Under the pieces are notes generated by a model. The model searched no databases. It was not told where the DNA came from and saw nothing but the letters and a program-made list of their open reading frames with translations. From contig DMTG01000146.1 of NCBI GenBank assembly GCA_003477345.1, positions 1 to 14,936 of the forward strand: 14,936 nt of DNA. The letters run 5' to 3'. Below, piece by piece: positions 1-9,442 of this stretch. Source of the DNA: Succinivibrionaceae bacterium. Lineage in GTDB: Bacteria; Pseudomonadota; Gammaproteobacteria; Enterobacterales; Succinivibrionaceae. Made by a program: the position numbers and the translations under genes. Numbering within the stretch: position 1 is the first letter of the stretch; every line of letters begins with the position of its first letter.

Positions 1-1
1 C

Positions 2-877
2 GATTCTTTTCCCCTGGCTACTCCCTATACTGATGCCGCCAAGATGCTTGAGCAGCTGACGGCTCCCGATATGGGCTCCCGTGAAGATCTTGGGATTATG
101 TCAGCAGGGAAATGTCTGCCGGGCAGAGAGGATTTTATCAGAGAAATAGACAATTCCTACCGGCTTAGGCGCGAGCTTACCCAGACTGTCAGAGCCTACT
201 GCGAGCGCAGGGGATCGCAGCGCAGTTCCGGCAATTACCTTGATGCCAGAAAAGTTTTAAAAATCCCGTTCGGGCAGAGTGACATATTCTTCAGCAAGGT
301 GCTTTTTAAGGATTTTTCAACTTCTGTGCATATACTTGTGGATGTATCAGGTTCTATGCAGGCTATGGATAACTGTGAGTCTTCGCGCTGCAGAGAGGCC
401 TGCATAAGTTCTCTTGCAATAGCGGCGGCTCTGGACGGCATAGACGGCATCAAAACCATGGTGACATTTTTCCCGGGTCTTCAGAGTGAGTATGAAATCG
501 CCCTTGACTATGATGACAGAGTGCAGGCCGCCGCGCCTTTGTTTGACCAGTCTCCCCGCGGCTCAACTCCTCTGGCGCAGGCTTTATGGTATGCCGCAGG
601 CAGAATCGGTTTCCTTGAGAGCAACAGAAATATAGTAATCGTTATTACAGACGGGGTACCTGACAGTGTAATGCAGGCCAAGACTGCCATATCCAAGATT
701 AAGAACACCGGCGGCGAAATCTACGGCATCGGCATCAGGACGGAATTTATCTATCAGCTGATTCCCGAAAGCATCTGCATAAAAAATCATACAGAACTTC
801 GAAAATCAATTTTCAGATTGTTTAAAAACAAGATTTTCGGCAATGGAAGTGACAGATTAATAGAATCTATATATTAG
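2..877 (+). CDS. CobT-like VWA-domain protein, 5'-truncated
   Basis: The reading frame is already open at the first full codon (position 2), so the gene begins outside the window and the ATG at 44 need not be its start. Counting from that ATG, a von Willebrand A domain spans about residues 92-250. It has a complete metal-ion-dependent adhesion site: D100-x-S102-x-S104 (DVSGS), T175 in a GSTPLAQAL segment, and D203 in ITDG. The lead-in, with a GNYLDARKV segment followed by a hydrophobic strand into DVSGSM, resembles the C-terminal half of cobaltochelatase subunit CobT and the CobT-like proteins of phages and integrative elements. Those usually work with a CobS-like MoxR-type AAA+ ATPase, expected upstream but not visible. 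No cobalamin genes are in the window, so a role in cobalt insertion is not supported; a chaperone-like VWA partner of an AAA+ ATPase is the safer reading. It ends with TAG 46 bases before queA. Confidence 0.75.
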   Translation, partial: DSFPLATPYTDAAKMLEQLTAPDMGSREDLGIMSAGKCLPGREDFIREIDNSYRLRRELTQTVRAYCERRGSQRSSGNYLDARKVLKIPFGQSDIFFSKVLFKDFSTSVHILVDVSGSMQAMDNCESSRCREACISSLAIAAALDGIDGIKTMVTFFPGLQSEYEIALDYDDRVQAAAPLFDQSPRGSTPLAQALWYAAGRIGFLESNRNIVIVITDGVPDSVMQAKTAISKIKNTGGEIYGIGIRTEFIYQLIPESICIKNHTELRKSIFRLFKNKIFGNGSDRLIESIY

Positions 878-885
878 TTTCGATG

Positions 886-907
886 TGATAAAATACGCGA
901 TATTTTA
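886..907 (+). promoter_or_regulatory. Probable queA promoter (extended -10) within a palindrome
   Basis: TGA followed directly by TAAAAT (886-894) matches an extended -10 element, with one mismatch in the hexamer. No convincing -35 hexamer is present. The -10 lies in a perfect 7-bp inverted repeat, TAAAATA (889-895) and TATTTTA (901-907), separated by CGCGA. Transcription would start near 901, leaving a leader of about 23 bases before queA. The promoter reading is inference; the palindrome is seen directly. Confidence 0.4.
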
Positions 908-923
908 TACATGAGGCCTTACA

Positions 924-3145
<2,222 letters not shown>

Positions 3146-3214
3146 ACATAACTGCCGCTGAAAAGTGAATTAGACAGTTAATATAAAAGCAATAGCAGAA
3201 AATGGATATATATG

Positions 3215-3223
3215 TGCTATATT
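3215..3223 (+). promoter_or_regulatory. Probable yajC promoter (extended -10)
   Basis: TGC followed by TATATT (3215-3223) forms an extended -10 element in a very AT-rich stretch between tgt and yajC. No good -35 hexamer sits 16-18 bases upstream. Initiation would fall around 3230 and give a leader of about 70 bases before yajC. Inferred from sequence match only. Confidence 0.35.
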
Positions 3224-3261
3224 AACGGTCATTAATTTAACAGCCTTTTTTGGAAGTTCTG

Positions 3262-3276
3262 CCGCAGTAACTGCGG
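3262..3276 (+). other. Short perfect hairpin in the yajC leader
   Basis: CCGCAG (3262-3267) and CTGCGG (3271-3276) pair perfectly around a TAA loop and are followed by ATTTTAAT. It could be a weak terminator for queA-tgt or a leader structure of yajC. The U-run is too broken for a confident terminator call. It ends 14 bases before the yajC ribosome binding site AGGA (3291-3294). Confidence 0.35.
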
Positions 3277-3302
3277 ATTTTAATACAAACAGGAAAAAAC
3301 AA

Positions 3303-3656
3303 ATGAACATTATTTCTACAGCTTATGCTGCTGATGCCGCTCCTGCTCCACAGGGCGACATGAGCATGATCATTGTACTGACCCTCTGCATGGTTGCTGT
3401 TTATTTCTTTATAATGCGCCCTAATTCAAAGAAGCGTAAAGAGATGCAGAAGCTTCTTGATAATCTGGCAGTTGGCGATGAAGTGCTGACCAACGGCGGT
3501 ATTGCTGGTCGTATTACCAAGCTTCCTGACAATAAGGAATATGTTCTTTTAGCAGTTGCCAATGATGTAGTTCTTCAGATGAAGAGAAACTATGTTGTCG
3601 CAGTATTGCCTAAGGGAACATTAGAAGCAGTAAGTGTGGAAAAGTCTAAGAAATAA
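3303..3656 (+). CDS. yajC: Sec translocon accessory subunit YajC
   Basis: YajC is a small inner-membrane protein that associates with SecD-SecF and the SecYEG translocon; it is not essential in E. coli. The protein has 117 residues (110 in E. coli). A short alanine- and proline-rich N-terminus is followed by one hydrophobic segment (about residues 22-38, ending in the typical FFIMRP), a basic stretch (NSKKRKEMQ), and a compact cytosolic domain with the family block GDEVLTNGGIAGRI and a NDVVLQMKRNYV segment. The start ATG has AGGA eight bases upstream. Unlike the usual cotranscribed yajC-secD-secF arrangement, a strong intrinsic terminator lies directly after this gene. Confidence 0.95.
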   Translation: MNIISTAYAADAAPAPQGDMSMIIVLTLCMVAVYFFIMRPNSKKRKEMQKLLDNLAVGDEVLTNGGIAGRITKLPDNKEYVLLAVANDVVLQMKRNYVVAVLPKGTLEAVSVEKSKK

Positions 3657-3681
3657 TATTTTCATATAAGAAAATATCAGA

Positions 3682-3719
3682 AATTTGCCTGCAGGAAGTG
3701 CGGGCAAATTGTTTTTTTT
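3682..3719 (+). terminator. Strong intrinsic terminator between yajC and secD
   Basis: An 11-bp stem, AATTTGCCTGC (3682-3692) with GCGGGCAAATT (3700-3710), contains one T-G wobble, a 7-base loop and an eight-T run (3712-3719). It should end yajC transcripts or attenuate readthrough into secD. The remaining 85 bases before secD show no coding sequence and no convincing sigma-70 hexamers. Confidence 0.85.
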
Positions 3720-3804
3720 AAAAACAGTACCAGATTTTCTTATCTAAACAGACTCACTACAAAAAGATTTTTCTGACACAAATTTACAAGCGAAGAGAAT
3801 CAAA

Positions 3805-5682
3805 GTGTTAAATAAATTTCCTTTGTGGAAGAATCTGATGGTATTTGCCATTATTGCCATAGGTTTTTTCTACGCCTTACCAAATCTTTATGGAGAAGAT
3901 CCTGCCCTGCAGATTTCAGGAACCCATGGTCTTGAAATCGATGCTGCACAGGAATCTAAAATTCAGGCTGCCCTGGATGCCAAAAATCTTAAAGGTGATT
4001 ACGAGCTTGAGAACGGTCAGCTGCTGATTCGTTTCAAGTCTACAGAAGATCAGCTTTTAGCAAGAGACGTGGTCACTAAGACTTTAGGTGACAACTATAT
4101 AACTGCTTTAAATCTGGCAGCAGCAACTCCTGCCTGGATGCGCTCTTTAGGTATGCATCCGTTAAAACTGGGCTTAGACCTCAGAGGCGGAGTTCACTTC
4201 CTTATGGAAGTAGACATGGACGAAGCCATGAAGAAAATGCGCAGTCAGCTGGTTAATGATTTCAGAACCGAACTGCGTAACAATGATCTGCGTCTGTCTG
4301 GCGCCAGAGCTGAAGGTGAGCACGTTATCGTAGACTTCAGAGATGCTGATACCAGAGATAAGGCTATGGAGCTTCTGAAGAAAAGACATCAGGATTTTAC
4401 CTTCCAGTCTCAGGATCAGGACTCTTCGTTCCGCATCATCGCTCAGATGACCGAGCAGAAAATTGCTGAGATTCGTACCAACGCTGTAGATCAGAATATC
4501 AATATTATCCGTAACCGTGTAAACGAGCTGGGTGTTGCAGAGCCTATAGTTCAAAGACAGGGTGCAGACCGAGTAGTAGTAGAGCTTCCTGGTATTCAGG
4601 ACACAGCAAGAGCCAAGGAAATCTTAGGTGCAACCGCAACTCTGGAATTCCGTCTGGTTGACGGCAGTGCGGATCTGTCTGCTGCTGCACAGGGGCACAT
4701 CCCTGCAGGAACCGAGGTTCTATACGATGCCAAGAATTATCCTGTAGTCGTCAACAAGCAGGTTGTGCTTACAGGTGATCATATTGTTGATGCCAATTCA
4801 AGCGCTGATGAAAACGGCAGACCTCAGGTTAATATTTCGCTGGACTCCCGCGGTGGCACCATTATGTCCAATTTCACCAAGGACAATGTCGGCAAGCCAA
4901 TGGCCACCAACTTTATTGAATACAAGGTTATACCAAATGATGACCCGAATGCTCCAAAACCTGGAGATAAGGACTATAAGCCTAAGTTCAAGAAAGTTGA
5001 GCAGATCATCAATGTTGCAACCATTCAGACCAGATTAGGAAGCAGCTTTAGAATTACCGGACTTGACTCTGTAAAAGAGGCTCACAATCTGGCACTGCTG
5101 CTGCGCGCCGGTGCTCTTATCGCTCCTATCCAGATTGTAGAGGAACGTACCATTGGACCATCACTAGGTCAGCAGAATATTGACAACGGCTTAAAAGCCA
5201 TGCTGTACGGTCTGATATTCCTTGTGATATTTATGGTTATCTACTACAAGAAATTCGGTCTGATAGCAAACATTGCTCTTATATTCAATCTGGTTCTGAT
5301 TGTCGGAGTTATGTCGCTGATTCCTGGAGCTACCATGACTCTGCCTGGAATTGCGGGTATTGTTCTTACTCTTGGTATGGCGGTTGACGCCAACGTGCTG
5401 ATTTACGAGCGCATCCGTGAAGAACTAAGAGCAGGCCGCACAGTTCAGCAGTCGATTGATGAAGGATATTCTCGTGCTTTTTCAGCTATTGCTGACTCGA
5501 ATATCACAACCTTTATAACAGCCCTTATTCTGTTTATGGTTGGTACCGGATCGGTAAAAGGTTTTGCCTTAGTGCTTATGATTGGTCTGGCAAGTTCTGT
5601 ATTTACTGCAGTAACAGCCTGTCGTGCTATTGTCAACCTGGCCTGGGGTGGCAGAAGCGACATAAAGCATCTGAGCATTTAA
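3805..5682 (+). CDS. secD: Protein translocase subunit SecD
   Basis: SecD forms an inner-membrane complex with SecF that uses the proton gradient to pull exported proteins out of SecYEG into the periplasm. The protein has 625 residues (615 in E. coli). The first membrane segment is at about residues 9-28, followed by the PNLYGEDPA block, the GLDLRGG motif of the large periplasmic domain at 123-129, and five further membrane segments from about 460 to 610. D528 in the [14 protein letters not shown] block corresponds to the functionally important membrane aspartate D519 of E. coli. The start is GTG at 3805 with AAGAGA (3793-3798) upstream; its N-terminus [10 protein letters not shown] aligns end to end with E. 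coli SecD. It is separated from yajC by a terminator and must be read either by readthrough or from a promoter I could not identify. Confidence 0.97.
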   Translation: MLNKFPLWKNLMVFAIIAIGFFYALPNLYGEDPALQISGTHGLEIDAAQESKIQAALDAKNLKGDYELENGQLLIRFKSTEDQLLARDVVTKTLGDNYITALNLAAATPAWMRSLGMHPLKLGLDLRGGVHFLMEVDMDEAMKKMRSQLVNDFRTELRNNDLRLSGARAEGEHVIVDFRDADTRDKAMELLKKRHQDFTFQSQDQDSSFRIIAQMTEQKIAEIRTNAVDQNINIIRNRVNELGVAEPIVQRQGADRVVVELPGIQDTARAKEILGATATLEFRLVDGSADLSAAAQGHIPAGTEVLYDAKNYPVVVNKQVVLTGDHIVDANSSADENGRPQVNISLDSRGGTIMSNFTKDNVGKPMATNFIEYKVIPNDDPNAPKPGDKDYKPKFKKVEQIINVATIQTRLGSSFRITGLDSVKEAHNLALLLRAGALIAPIQIVEERTIGPSLGQQNIDNGLKAMLYGLIFLVIFMVIYYKKFGLIANIALIFNLVLIVGVMSLIPGATMTLPGIAGIVLTLGMAVDANVLIYERIREELRAGRTVQQSIDEGYSRAFSAIADSNITTFITALILFMVGTGSVKGFALVLMIGLASSVFTAVTACRAIVNLAWGGRSDIKHLSI

Positions 5683-5694
5683 CATATTGTGGAG

Positions 5695-5717
5695 ACAGAG
5701 CCTTTTATAGGCTCTGT
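5695..5717 (+). other. Perfect hairpin at the secD-secF junction
   Basis: ACAGAGCC (5695-5702) and GGCTCTGT (5710-5717) form a perfect 8-bp stem with loop TTTTATA, 12 bases after the secD stop. An A-rich run, not a U-run, follows, so it is not an ordinary terminator. It lies immediately before the ATG pair proposed as the secF start (5728/5731) and could modulate secF translation or RNA processing. If the upstream GTG at 5689 were the real start, it would instead be coding sequence. Confidence 0.6.
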
Positions 5718-5727
5718 AAGAAAAAAT

Positions 5728-6675
5728 ATGATGCAGTTTATTAAAGACGGTACTGTCATACCGTTTATGAAAATCAAAGGCATAGTTGAAGCTCTATGTC
5801 TGGTACTGGTGATAGCCAGTATTGTAAGCATGTGTACTCGCGGTTTTAACTGGGGTCTTGATTTTACCGGCGGCATAGTTGTAGAAACTGAATTCTCCTC
5901 AAACGCTGATATCGACACAGTAAAGGCTGCCTATGCCCGGCAGGGAGTAGATGGCACCGTTCAGCACTTTGGAACAGCTAAAGATGTTGTAGTAAGAGTA
6001 GCTCCAAAAGAAGGCCTGGATCAGCAGTCAGTCACCAACAAGGTGATGGCAGCATCTAAAACCATAGATCCAGAGGTAAAGCTGAGTCGTTCTGAATATG
6101 TGGGACCTGCAGTAGGCGAGGAACTGGTTCAGAGCGGTATTATTGCCATAGTTGTGTCTCTGATTGCAATTCTTGCCTATATTGCCTTCCGTTTTGAGTG
6201 GAGAATGGCAACAGGTGCTGTAATTTCTCTTGCTTATGACGTTATTGTGGTTATGGGAGTATTCTCATTTTGGCAAATTGAGTACGACTTAACAGTTCTG
6301 GCTTCTGTTTTGACTGTTGTAGGATACTCACTTAATGATAAGATCGTAGTGTTTGATCGTATCCGTGAAAATGCAACCCGCTTGCCAAGAGCGATGCCAA
6401 TGCAGACAATGTTTGATGTTTCCTTGACACAGACTCTGTCCAGAACAATCATTACATCAGGTACAACACTGCTTACAGTGCTGTCTCTGCTTCTCTTCGG
6501 AGGAGAAATGATTTACGGCTTCTCGCTGGCACTGTTTATCGGTATTGTATTCGGTACGATCTCATCAATTTACGTAGCATCAACCTGGCCGCTCATTTTG
6601 GGAATTGAACGTACCAATCTGATTCCGATTAAAGTTGAAAAGAAAGAGACTGACGGTTACGAAACTTTAGATTAG
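5728..6675 (+). CDS. secF: Protein translocase subunit SecF
   Basis: SecF is the inner-membrane partner of SecD in proton-driven late export. From ATG 5728 the protein has 315 residues (323 in E. coli). The first membrane segment is at about 16-36, followed by the family motif RGFNWGLDFTGG (GLDFTGG at 43-49), a periplasmic domain ending in a YVGPAVGEEL block, and five more membrane segments. The block GYSLNDKIVVFDRIREN (from residue 199, D204) and the block SLTQTLSRTIITSGTTLL are diagnostic. The start is uncertain: a GTG at 5689 gives 13 more residues but has no Shine-Dalgarno sequence, whereas ATG 5728 or 5731 has only a weak AAGA yet gives an N-terminus aligning with the family. It follows secD by 45 bases and precedes nlpI by about 29, implying one transcript. 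Confidence 0.95.
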   Translation: MMQFIKDGTVIPFMKIKGIVEALCLVLVIASIVSMCTRGFNWGLDFTGGIVVETEFSSNADIDTVKAAYARQGVDGTVQHFGTAKDVVVRVAPKEGLDQQSVTNKVMAASKTIDPEVKLSRSEYVGPAVGEELVQSGIIAIVVSLIAILAYIAFRFEWRMATGAVISLAYDVIVVMGVFSFWQIEYDLTVLASVLTVVGYSLNDKIVVFDRIRENATRLPRAMPMQTMFDVSLTQTLSRTIITSGTTLLTVLSLLLFGGEMIYGFSLALFIGIVFGTISSIYVASTWPLILGIERTNLIPIKVEKKETDGYETLD

Positions 6676-6704
6676 TAGCCTTATAAGTCAGATAGGTTAC
6701 ATCG

Positions 6705-7712
6705 TTGTTTAAATTATTGAACATAAATTGTAAGGCCGAGAAATCCCTCTGGGGACTTGGCCTTCTTATGGCACTTTTCATGACAGGGTGTGCAAACCAG
6801 ACAGTCACCCTCAATGAGTCCTCACGTCAAAATCTTCAAGGAACTTTTTCTGTTCCTGAGGAAAATATCATCGTTCCTACATTTAACCGACTGGCTGCCA
6901 GACGTGATCAGGCCAATATAATAAAGCTTTCTGAATATCTGGATGAAAAGGCTGTTACAGATAATGACAAGGCCAGAATCTTTTATACTCTGGGAGTGTC
7001 ATATGATCGTCTGAATATGGAAGTTATGGCCAGAACTATGTTCATGAATGCTTTGATGCAGAAATCAAACTATTCAGATCCTTATAATTTTATCGGCATA
7101 TATATGGCATCAGACGGCCGTCTTGCTGATGCTCTTGAGGCATTTGACTCTGCTTTAGAGCTGGATGCAAAGAATAGCTATGTATACTTTAACAGGGGCA
7201 TAGTGCTGTACTACGCCAATAAGTTTTCTCAGGCAAGAGATGACCTGCTGGCTTTTTATGAAAAATTCAAAGAAGATCCGTATATACTGCTCTGGCTTTA
7301 TTTAGATGAGCGACAGATGTTCGATGAATATACAGCCAGACAGAATTTGAGAGACCGATTTTCCAAGGTAGGCTTTTCAAAACAGAAAGAGCTCTGGGGA
7401 TTTGAAATCATTAAATATTATTTAAATGATATTTCAGAGCGCGCTTTCATAGAAGGCATCAGAGCCACCGGCGCAGATCAGGATGCCATGGCTGAACACC
7501 TGTGCGAGGCTTATTTCTACATGGGTAAGCAGGCTCAGGCTAAGGGGAATGATAAACTTGCGTACGATTATTTCCATCTCGCTGCTGCAACGCAGCTATA
7601 TGGTTTTCTTGAGTGCCGCTATGCATTACACGAAATTCGCAGAATAGAAAGCCGCCACGGAATTACGGAAGATCTGGCTGAAGATTTTGGAATTGAAAAT
7701 TTAGAACAGTAG
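6705..7712 (+). CDS. nlpI: Lipoprotein NlpI, TPR adaptor
   Basis: NlpI is an outer-membrane lipoprotein that, in E. coli, scaffolds peptidoglycan hydrolases and delivers the endopeptidase MepS to the protease Prc. The protein has 335 residues (294 in E. coli). A signal peptide with a hydrophobic core at about 16-28 ends in the lipobox MTGC, giving lipidated C29. TPR-like helical pairs span about 89-190; the segments RGIVLYY, DDLLAFY, LWLYL, and later AEHLCEAYFYMGK and CRYALHEI follow E. coli NlpI closely. The start is TTG at 6705 with AGG (6694-6696) eight bases upstream; no ATG would keep the signal peptide. In E. coli nlpI lies downstream of pnp, so placement in the secDF transcript differs. 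It is followed by an intrinsic terminator. Confidence 0.93.
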   Translation: MFKLLNINCKAEKSLWGLGLLMALFMTGCANQTVTLNESSRQNLQGTFSVPEENIIVPTFNRLAARRDQANIIKLSEYLDEKAVTDNDKARIFYTLGVSYDRLNMEVMARTMFMNALMQKSNYSDPYNFIGIYMASDGRLADALEAFDSALELDAKNSYVYFNRGIVLYYANKFSQARDDLLAFYEKFKEDPYILLWLYLDERQMFDEYTARQNLRDRFSKVGFSKQKELWGFEIIKYYLNDISERAFIEGIRATGADQDAMAEHLCEAYFYMGKQAQAKGNDKLAYDYFHLAAATQLYGFLECRYALHEIRRIESRHGITEDLAEDFGIENLEQ

Positions 7713-7731
7713 TTAAAAATTCCATGATAAT

Positions 7732-7765
7732 AAAGAGACTGTAGTATTGCAGTCTTTTTATTTAT
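7732..7765 (+). terminator. Intrinsic terminator of the secD-secF-nlpI unit
   Basis: AAAGAGACTG (7732-7741) and CAGTCTTTTT (7750-7759) form a 10-bp stem with one G-T wobble and an 8-base loop. The 3' arm runs into a T-rich tail. It lies 19 bases after the nlpI stop. Confidence 0.8.
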
Positions 7766-7817
7766 CTGACAGCTGATAATTAATTTTCTGATTCTAAAAA
7801 AGCAGGTGCACTAGAAA

Positions 7818-7844
7818 AGATTTTATATTTTCACAATATAATCT
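7818..7844 (+). promoter_or_regulatory. Promoter with inverted-repeat operator candidate
   Basis: A consensus -10 TATAAT lies at 7837-7842, 40 bases upstream of the arsR-type gene; no good -35 was found. It is overlapped by a perfect inverted repeat TTATATT (7823-7829), TTCAC, AATATAA (7835-7841), which extends on both sides to AGATT...AATCT if a 2-base bulge is allowed. ArsR/SmtB repressors commonly bind such AT-rich dyads over their own promoters, so this is a plausible autoregulatory operator. The repeat is seen; its use by the downstream regulator is inference. Confidence 0.5.
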
Positions 7845-7881
7845 AAAGCAGAATTTACAAAAAAAAATAGGTGGAATAAAT

Positions 7882-8241
7882 ATGGCCAGAAAATCTGCAG
7901 CAGAACAGGTAAGTGAGCTTGCCGCAACAGATATTGAGGCGATCAAAGAAGACATGCTGCCGCAGGATGATGTGGAGGTAACAGCAGAGTTCTTTAAGGC
8001 TTTTTCTGATCCAACCAGAATAAATATTGTTAATGCCCTGCAGCTGCACGAATGGCTGTGTGTAACCGATTTAGCTTCAATTGTCGGCGTTAGTAAGTCA
8101 GCACTGTCACATCAGCTTAGCTATTTAAGACTTAACAAGCTGGTTAAAGTGAAACGAGAAGGGCGCAATGTCTATTATTCTCTGAGTGATGATCATGTAG
8201 AAAAAGTTTTTGCTTTGGCTATTTCTCATATTCGTGAGTAA
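7882..8241 (+). CDS. SmtB/ZiaR-type ArsR-family metal-sensing repressor
   Basis: This is a 119-residue winged-helix regulator of the ArsR/SmtB family. The helix-turn-helix covers about residues 62-86 (recognition helix VSKSALSHQLSYLR) and the wing is KREGRNVYYSL. At the C-terminus D103, H105, H116 and E119 reproduce, with the same spacing, the alpha5 Zn(II) site of SmtB (D-x-H, then H and E). In the alpha3 region C60 and D63 remain (LCVTDLA), but the N-terminal arm has no Cys or His, so only alpha5 sensing is expected. Such proteins repress until zinc, or sometimes cobalt, binds. The start has AGGTGGA six bases upstream. The gene sits 28 bases before a cysteine desulfurase, in the place iscR holds in E. 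coli, and an inverted repeat covers its promoter. The family is certain; the metal and the targets are inferred. Confidence 0.9.
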   Translation: MARKSAAEQVSELAATDIEAIKEDMLPQDDVEVTAEFFKAFSDPTRINIVNALQLHEWLCVTDLASIVGVSKSALSHQLSYLRLNKLVKVKREGRNVYYSLSDDHVEKVFALAISHIRE

Positions 8242-8269
8242 CAGATAAAAAAACAAAAGAATACAACAG

Positions 8270-9442
8270 ATGATGAAAAAAAAACCGATATATCTAGACT
8301 ATGCCGCAGCGACACCTACTGATCCTAGAGTTATAAAAACCATGGTTGACTGCATGAGCATTGAAGGCAGTTTTGGCAATCCGCATGCAAAAGATCACGT
8401 TTATGGCTGGGAGGCTGCAGAAGCCGTAGAGCAGGCTCGAGACGAAGTTGCCTCGCTGATCGGGGTTTCTCCTCTTGAAATAACCTTTACTTCGGGAGCA
8501 ACCGAAAGCAATAATCTGGCAATCTTCGGTCTGGCGATGGCTCTTAAGAAACAGGGCGACAAAAGAAGACACATCATAACCACCAAGATAGAGCATAAAG
8601 CGATTCTGGAAGCCTGCGCTCTGTTAGAGGAGCAGGGCTACAGAGTCACCTATCTGACACCTCACCGAGACGGGATTGTAGACGTTGATTTATTAAAGAC
8701 GGTTTTTGATGAAGATACCTTTCTTGTAACCATCGCTCAGGCTAATAGCGTTTTGGGATCTGTCTGTGATGTGCACGCTCTTGCCGCCTATACAAAAGAA
8801 CAGGGAGCCTTTTTTCACACGGATTGTGCCCAAAGTGCAGGTTACATAAAAACAGACTTTGATAATAGCGATGTATCTATGGCGACGCTGACTTCAGAAA
8901 AGGTTTGCGGTCCAAAAGGAGTAGGCGCTCTGTATGTCCAGCGTTCTCAGAATGTTCCTCTGACTGCGCAGATCTACGGCGGAGGACAGGAAAAAGGGCT
9001 TCGCGGGGGCACTGTAGCAACTCACGCGGTTGCCGGTATGGGCAGAGCCTTTGCCATCCTTCAGAAAGAAGGCGCAGCAGATGCTAAAAGGATGAATGAG
9101 CTTCGTGACCGTCTGATTGACGGCATCTTAAAAATAGACGGGGCAGTTATTAATGGATCTCCTGAGCATCATGTTCCCGGCATCCTTTCAGTAAGCTTTG
9201 AAGGCATCAACGGTCGACTACTGCTGCCGACTCTGAACGGCATAGCGGCTTCAGCCGGGTCTGCCTGTGCATCTGCTGATTTAAAGCCGTCTTATATTCT
9301 GACGGCAATCGGCCACAGCGATGAGATGGCAAGGGCTTCCATACGCCTGTCTCTCGGACGCTTTACTACAGCCGAAGAGATAGATCTGGCGATAAAAGAA
9401 TTACAGCAAAAGATTCCAGCACTTAAGATCAAGGAGAGTTAG
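8270..9442 (+). CDS. iscS: IscS/NifS-type cysteine desulfurase, divergent
   Basis: This PLP enzyme of the class I cysteine desulfurases takes sulfur from L-cysteine as a persulfide for Fe-S clusters or tRNA thiolation. The N-terminal half follows E. coli IscS closely (PIYLDYAAATPTDPRV, FTSGATESNNLAI, TTKIEHKAIL). Visible are H109 (PLP stacking), D185 and Q188 (HTDCAQS), lysine K211 and persulfide cysteine C333 in SAGSACASADLKPSYIL. Oddities: the usual NNEIG block reads NSVLG (159-163), the residues before K211 read TSE instead of SGH, and the protein stops at 390 residues without the IscU-docking tail of IscS (404 residues). ATG 8270 or 8273 may start it; the ribosome binding site is weak. 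No iscU, iscA, hscBA or fdx follow; pepB starts directly after the stop. The symbol is by descent; partner and role are open. Confidence 0.85.
   Translation: MMKKKPIYLDYAAATPTDPRVIKTMVDCMSIEGSFGNPHAKDHVYGWEAAEAVEQARDEVASLIGVSPLEITFTSGATESNNLAIFGLAMALKKQGDKRRHIITTKIEHKAILEACALLEEQGYRVTYLTPHRDGIVDVDLLKTVFDEDTFLVTIAQANSVLGSVCDVHALAAYTKEQGAFFHTDCAQSAGYIKTDFDNSDVSMATLTSEKVCGPKGVGALYVQRSQNVPLTAQIYGGGQEKGLRGGTVATHAVAGMGRAFAILQKEGAADAKRMNELRDRLIDGILKIDGAVINGSPEHHVPGILSVSFEGINGRLLLPTLNGIAASAGSACASADLKPSYILTAIGHSDEMARASIRLSLGRFTTAEEIDLAIKELQQKIPALKIKES

Noticed and set aside
3146..3302. Small ORF in the leader of yajC
   Set aside because: The only ATG-led frame ends after seven codons and has no ribosome binding site.
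3657..3804. Arrest-peptide leader (VemP or ApdA type) upstream of secD
   Set aside because: No reading frame of useful length with a start and a signal-like segment exists in this gap; only very short frames are present.
4763..5038. Second reading frame of 91 codons inside secD
   Set aside because: It overlaps a clearly conserved SecD region in another frame and its product has no recognisable features.
5689..5727. GTG at 5689 as the start of secF
   Set aside because: No Shine-Dalgarno sequence precedes it and the extra residues do not resemble SecF; kept only as an alternative.
7882..8241. Arsenic-sensing ArsR role for the regulator
   Set aside because: The CxC arsenite motif is absent (second Cys is Thr) while the alpha5 zinc ligands are complete.
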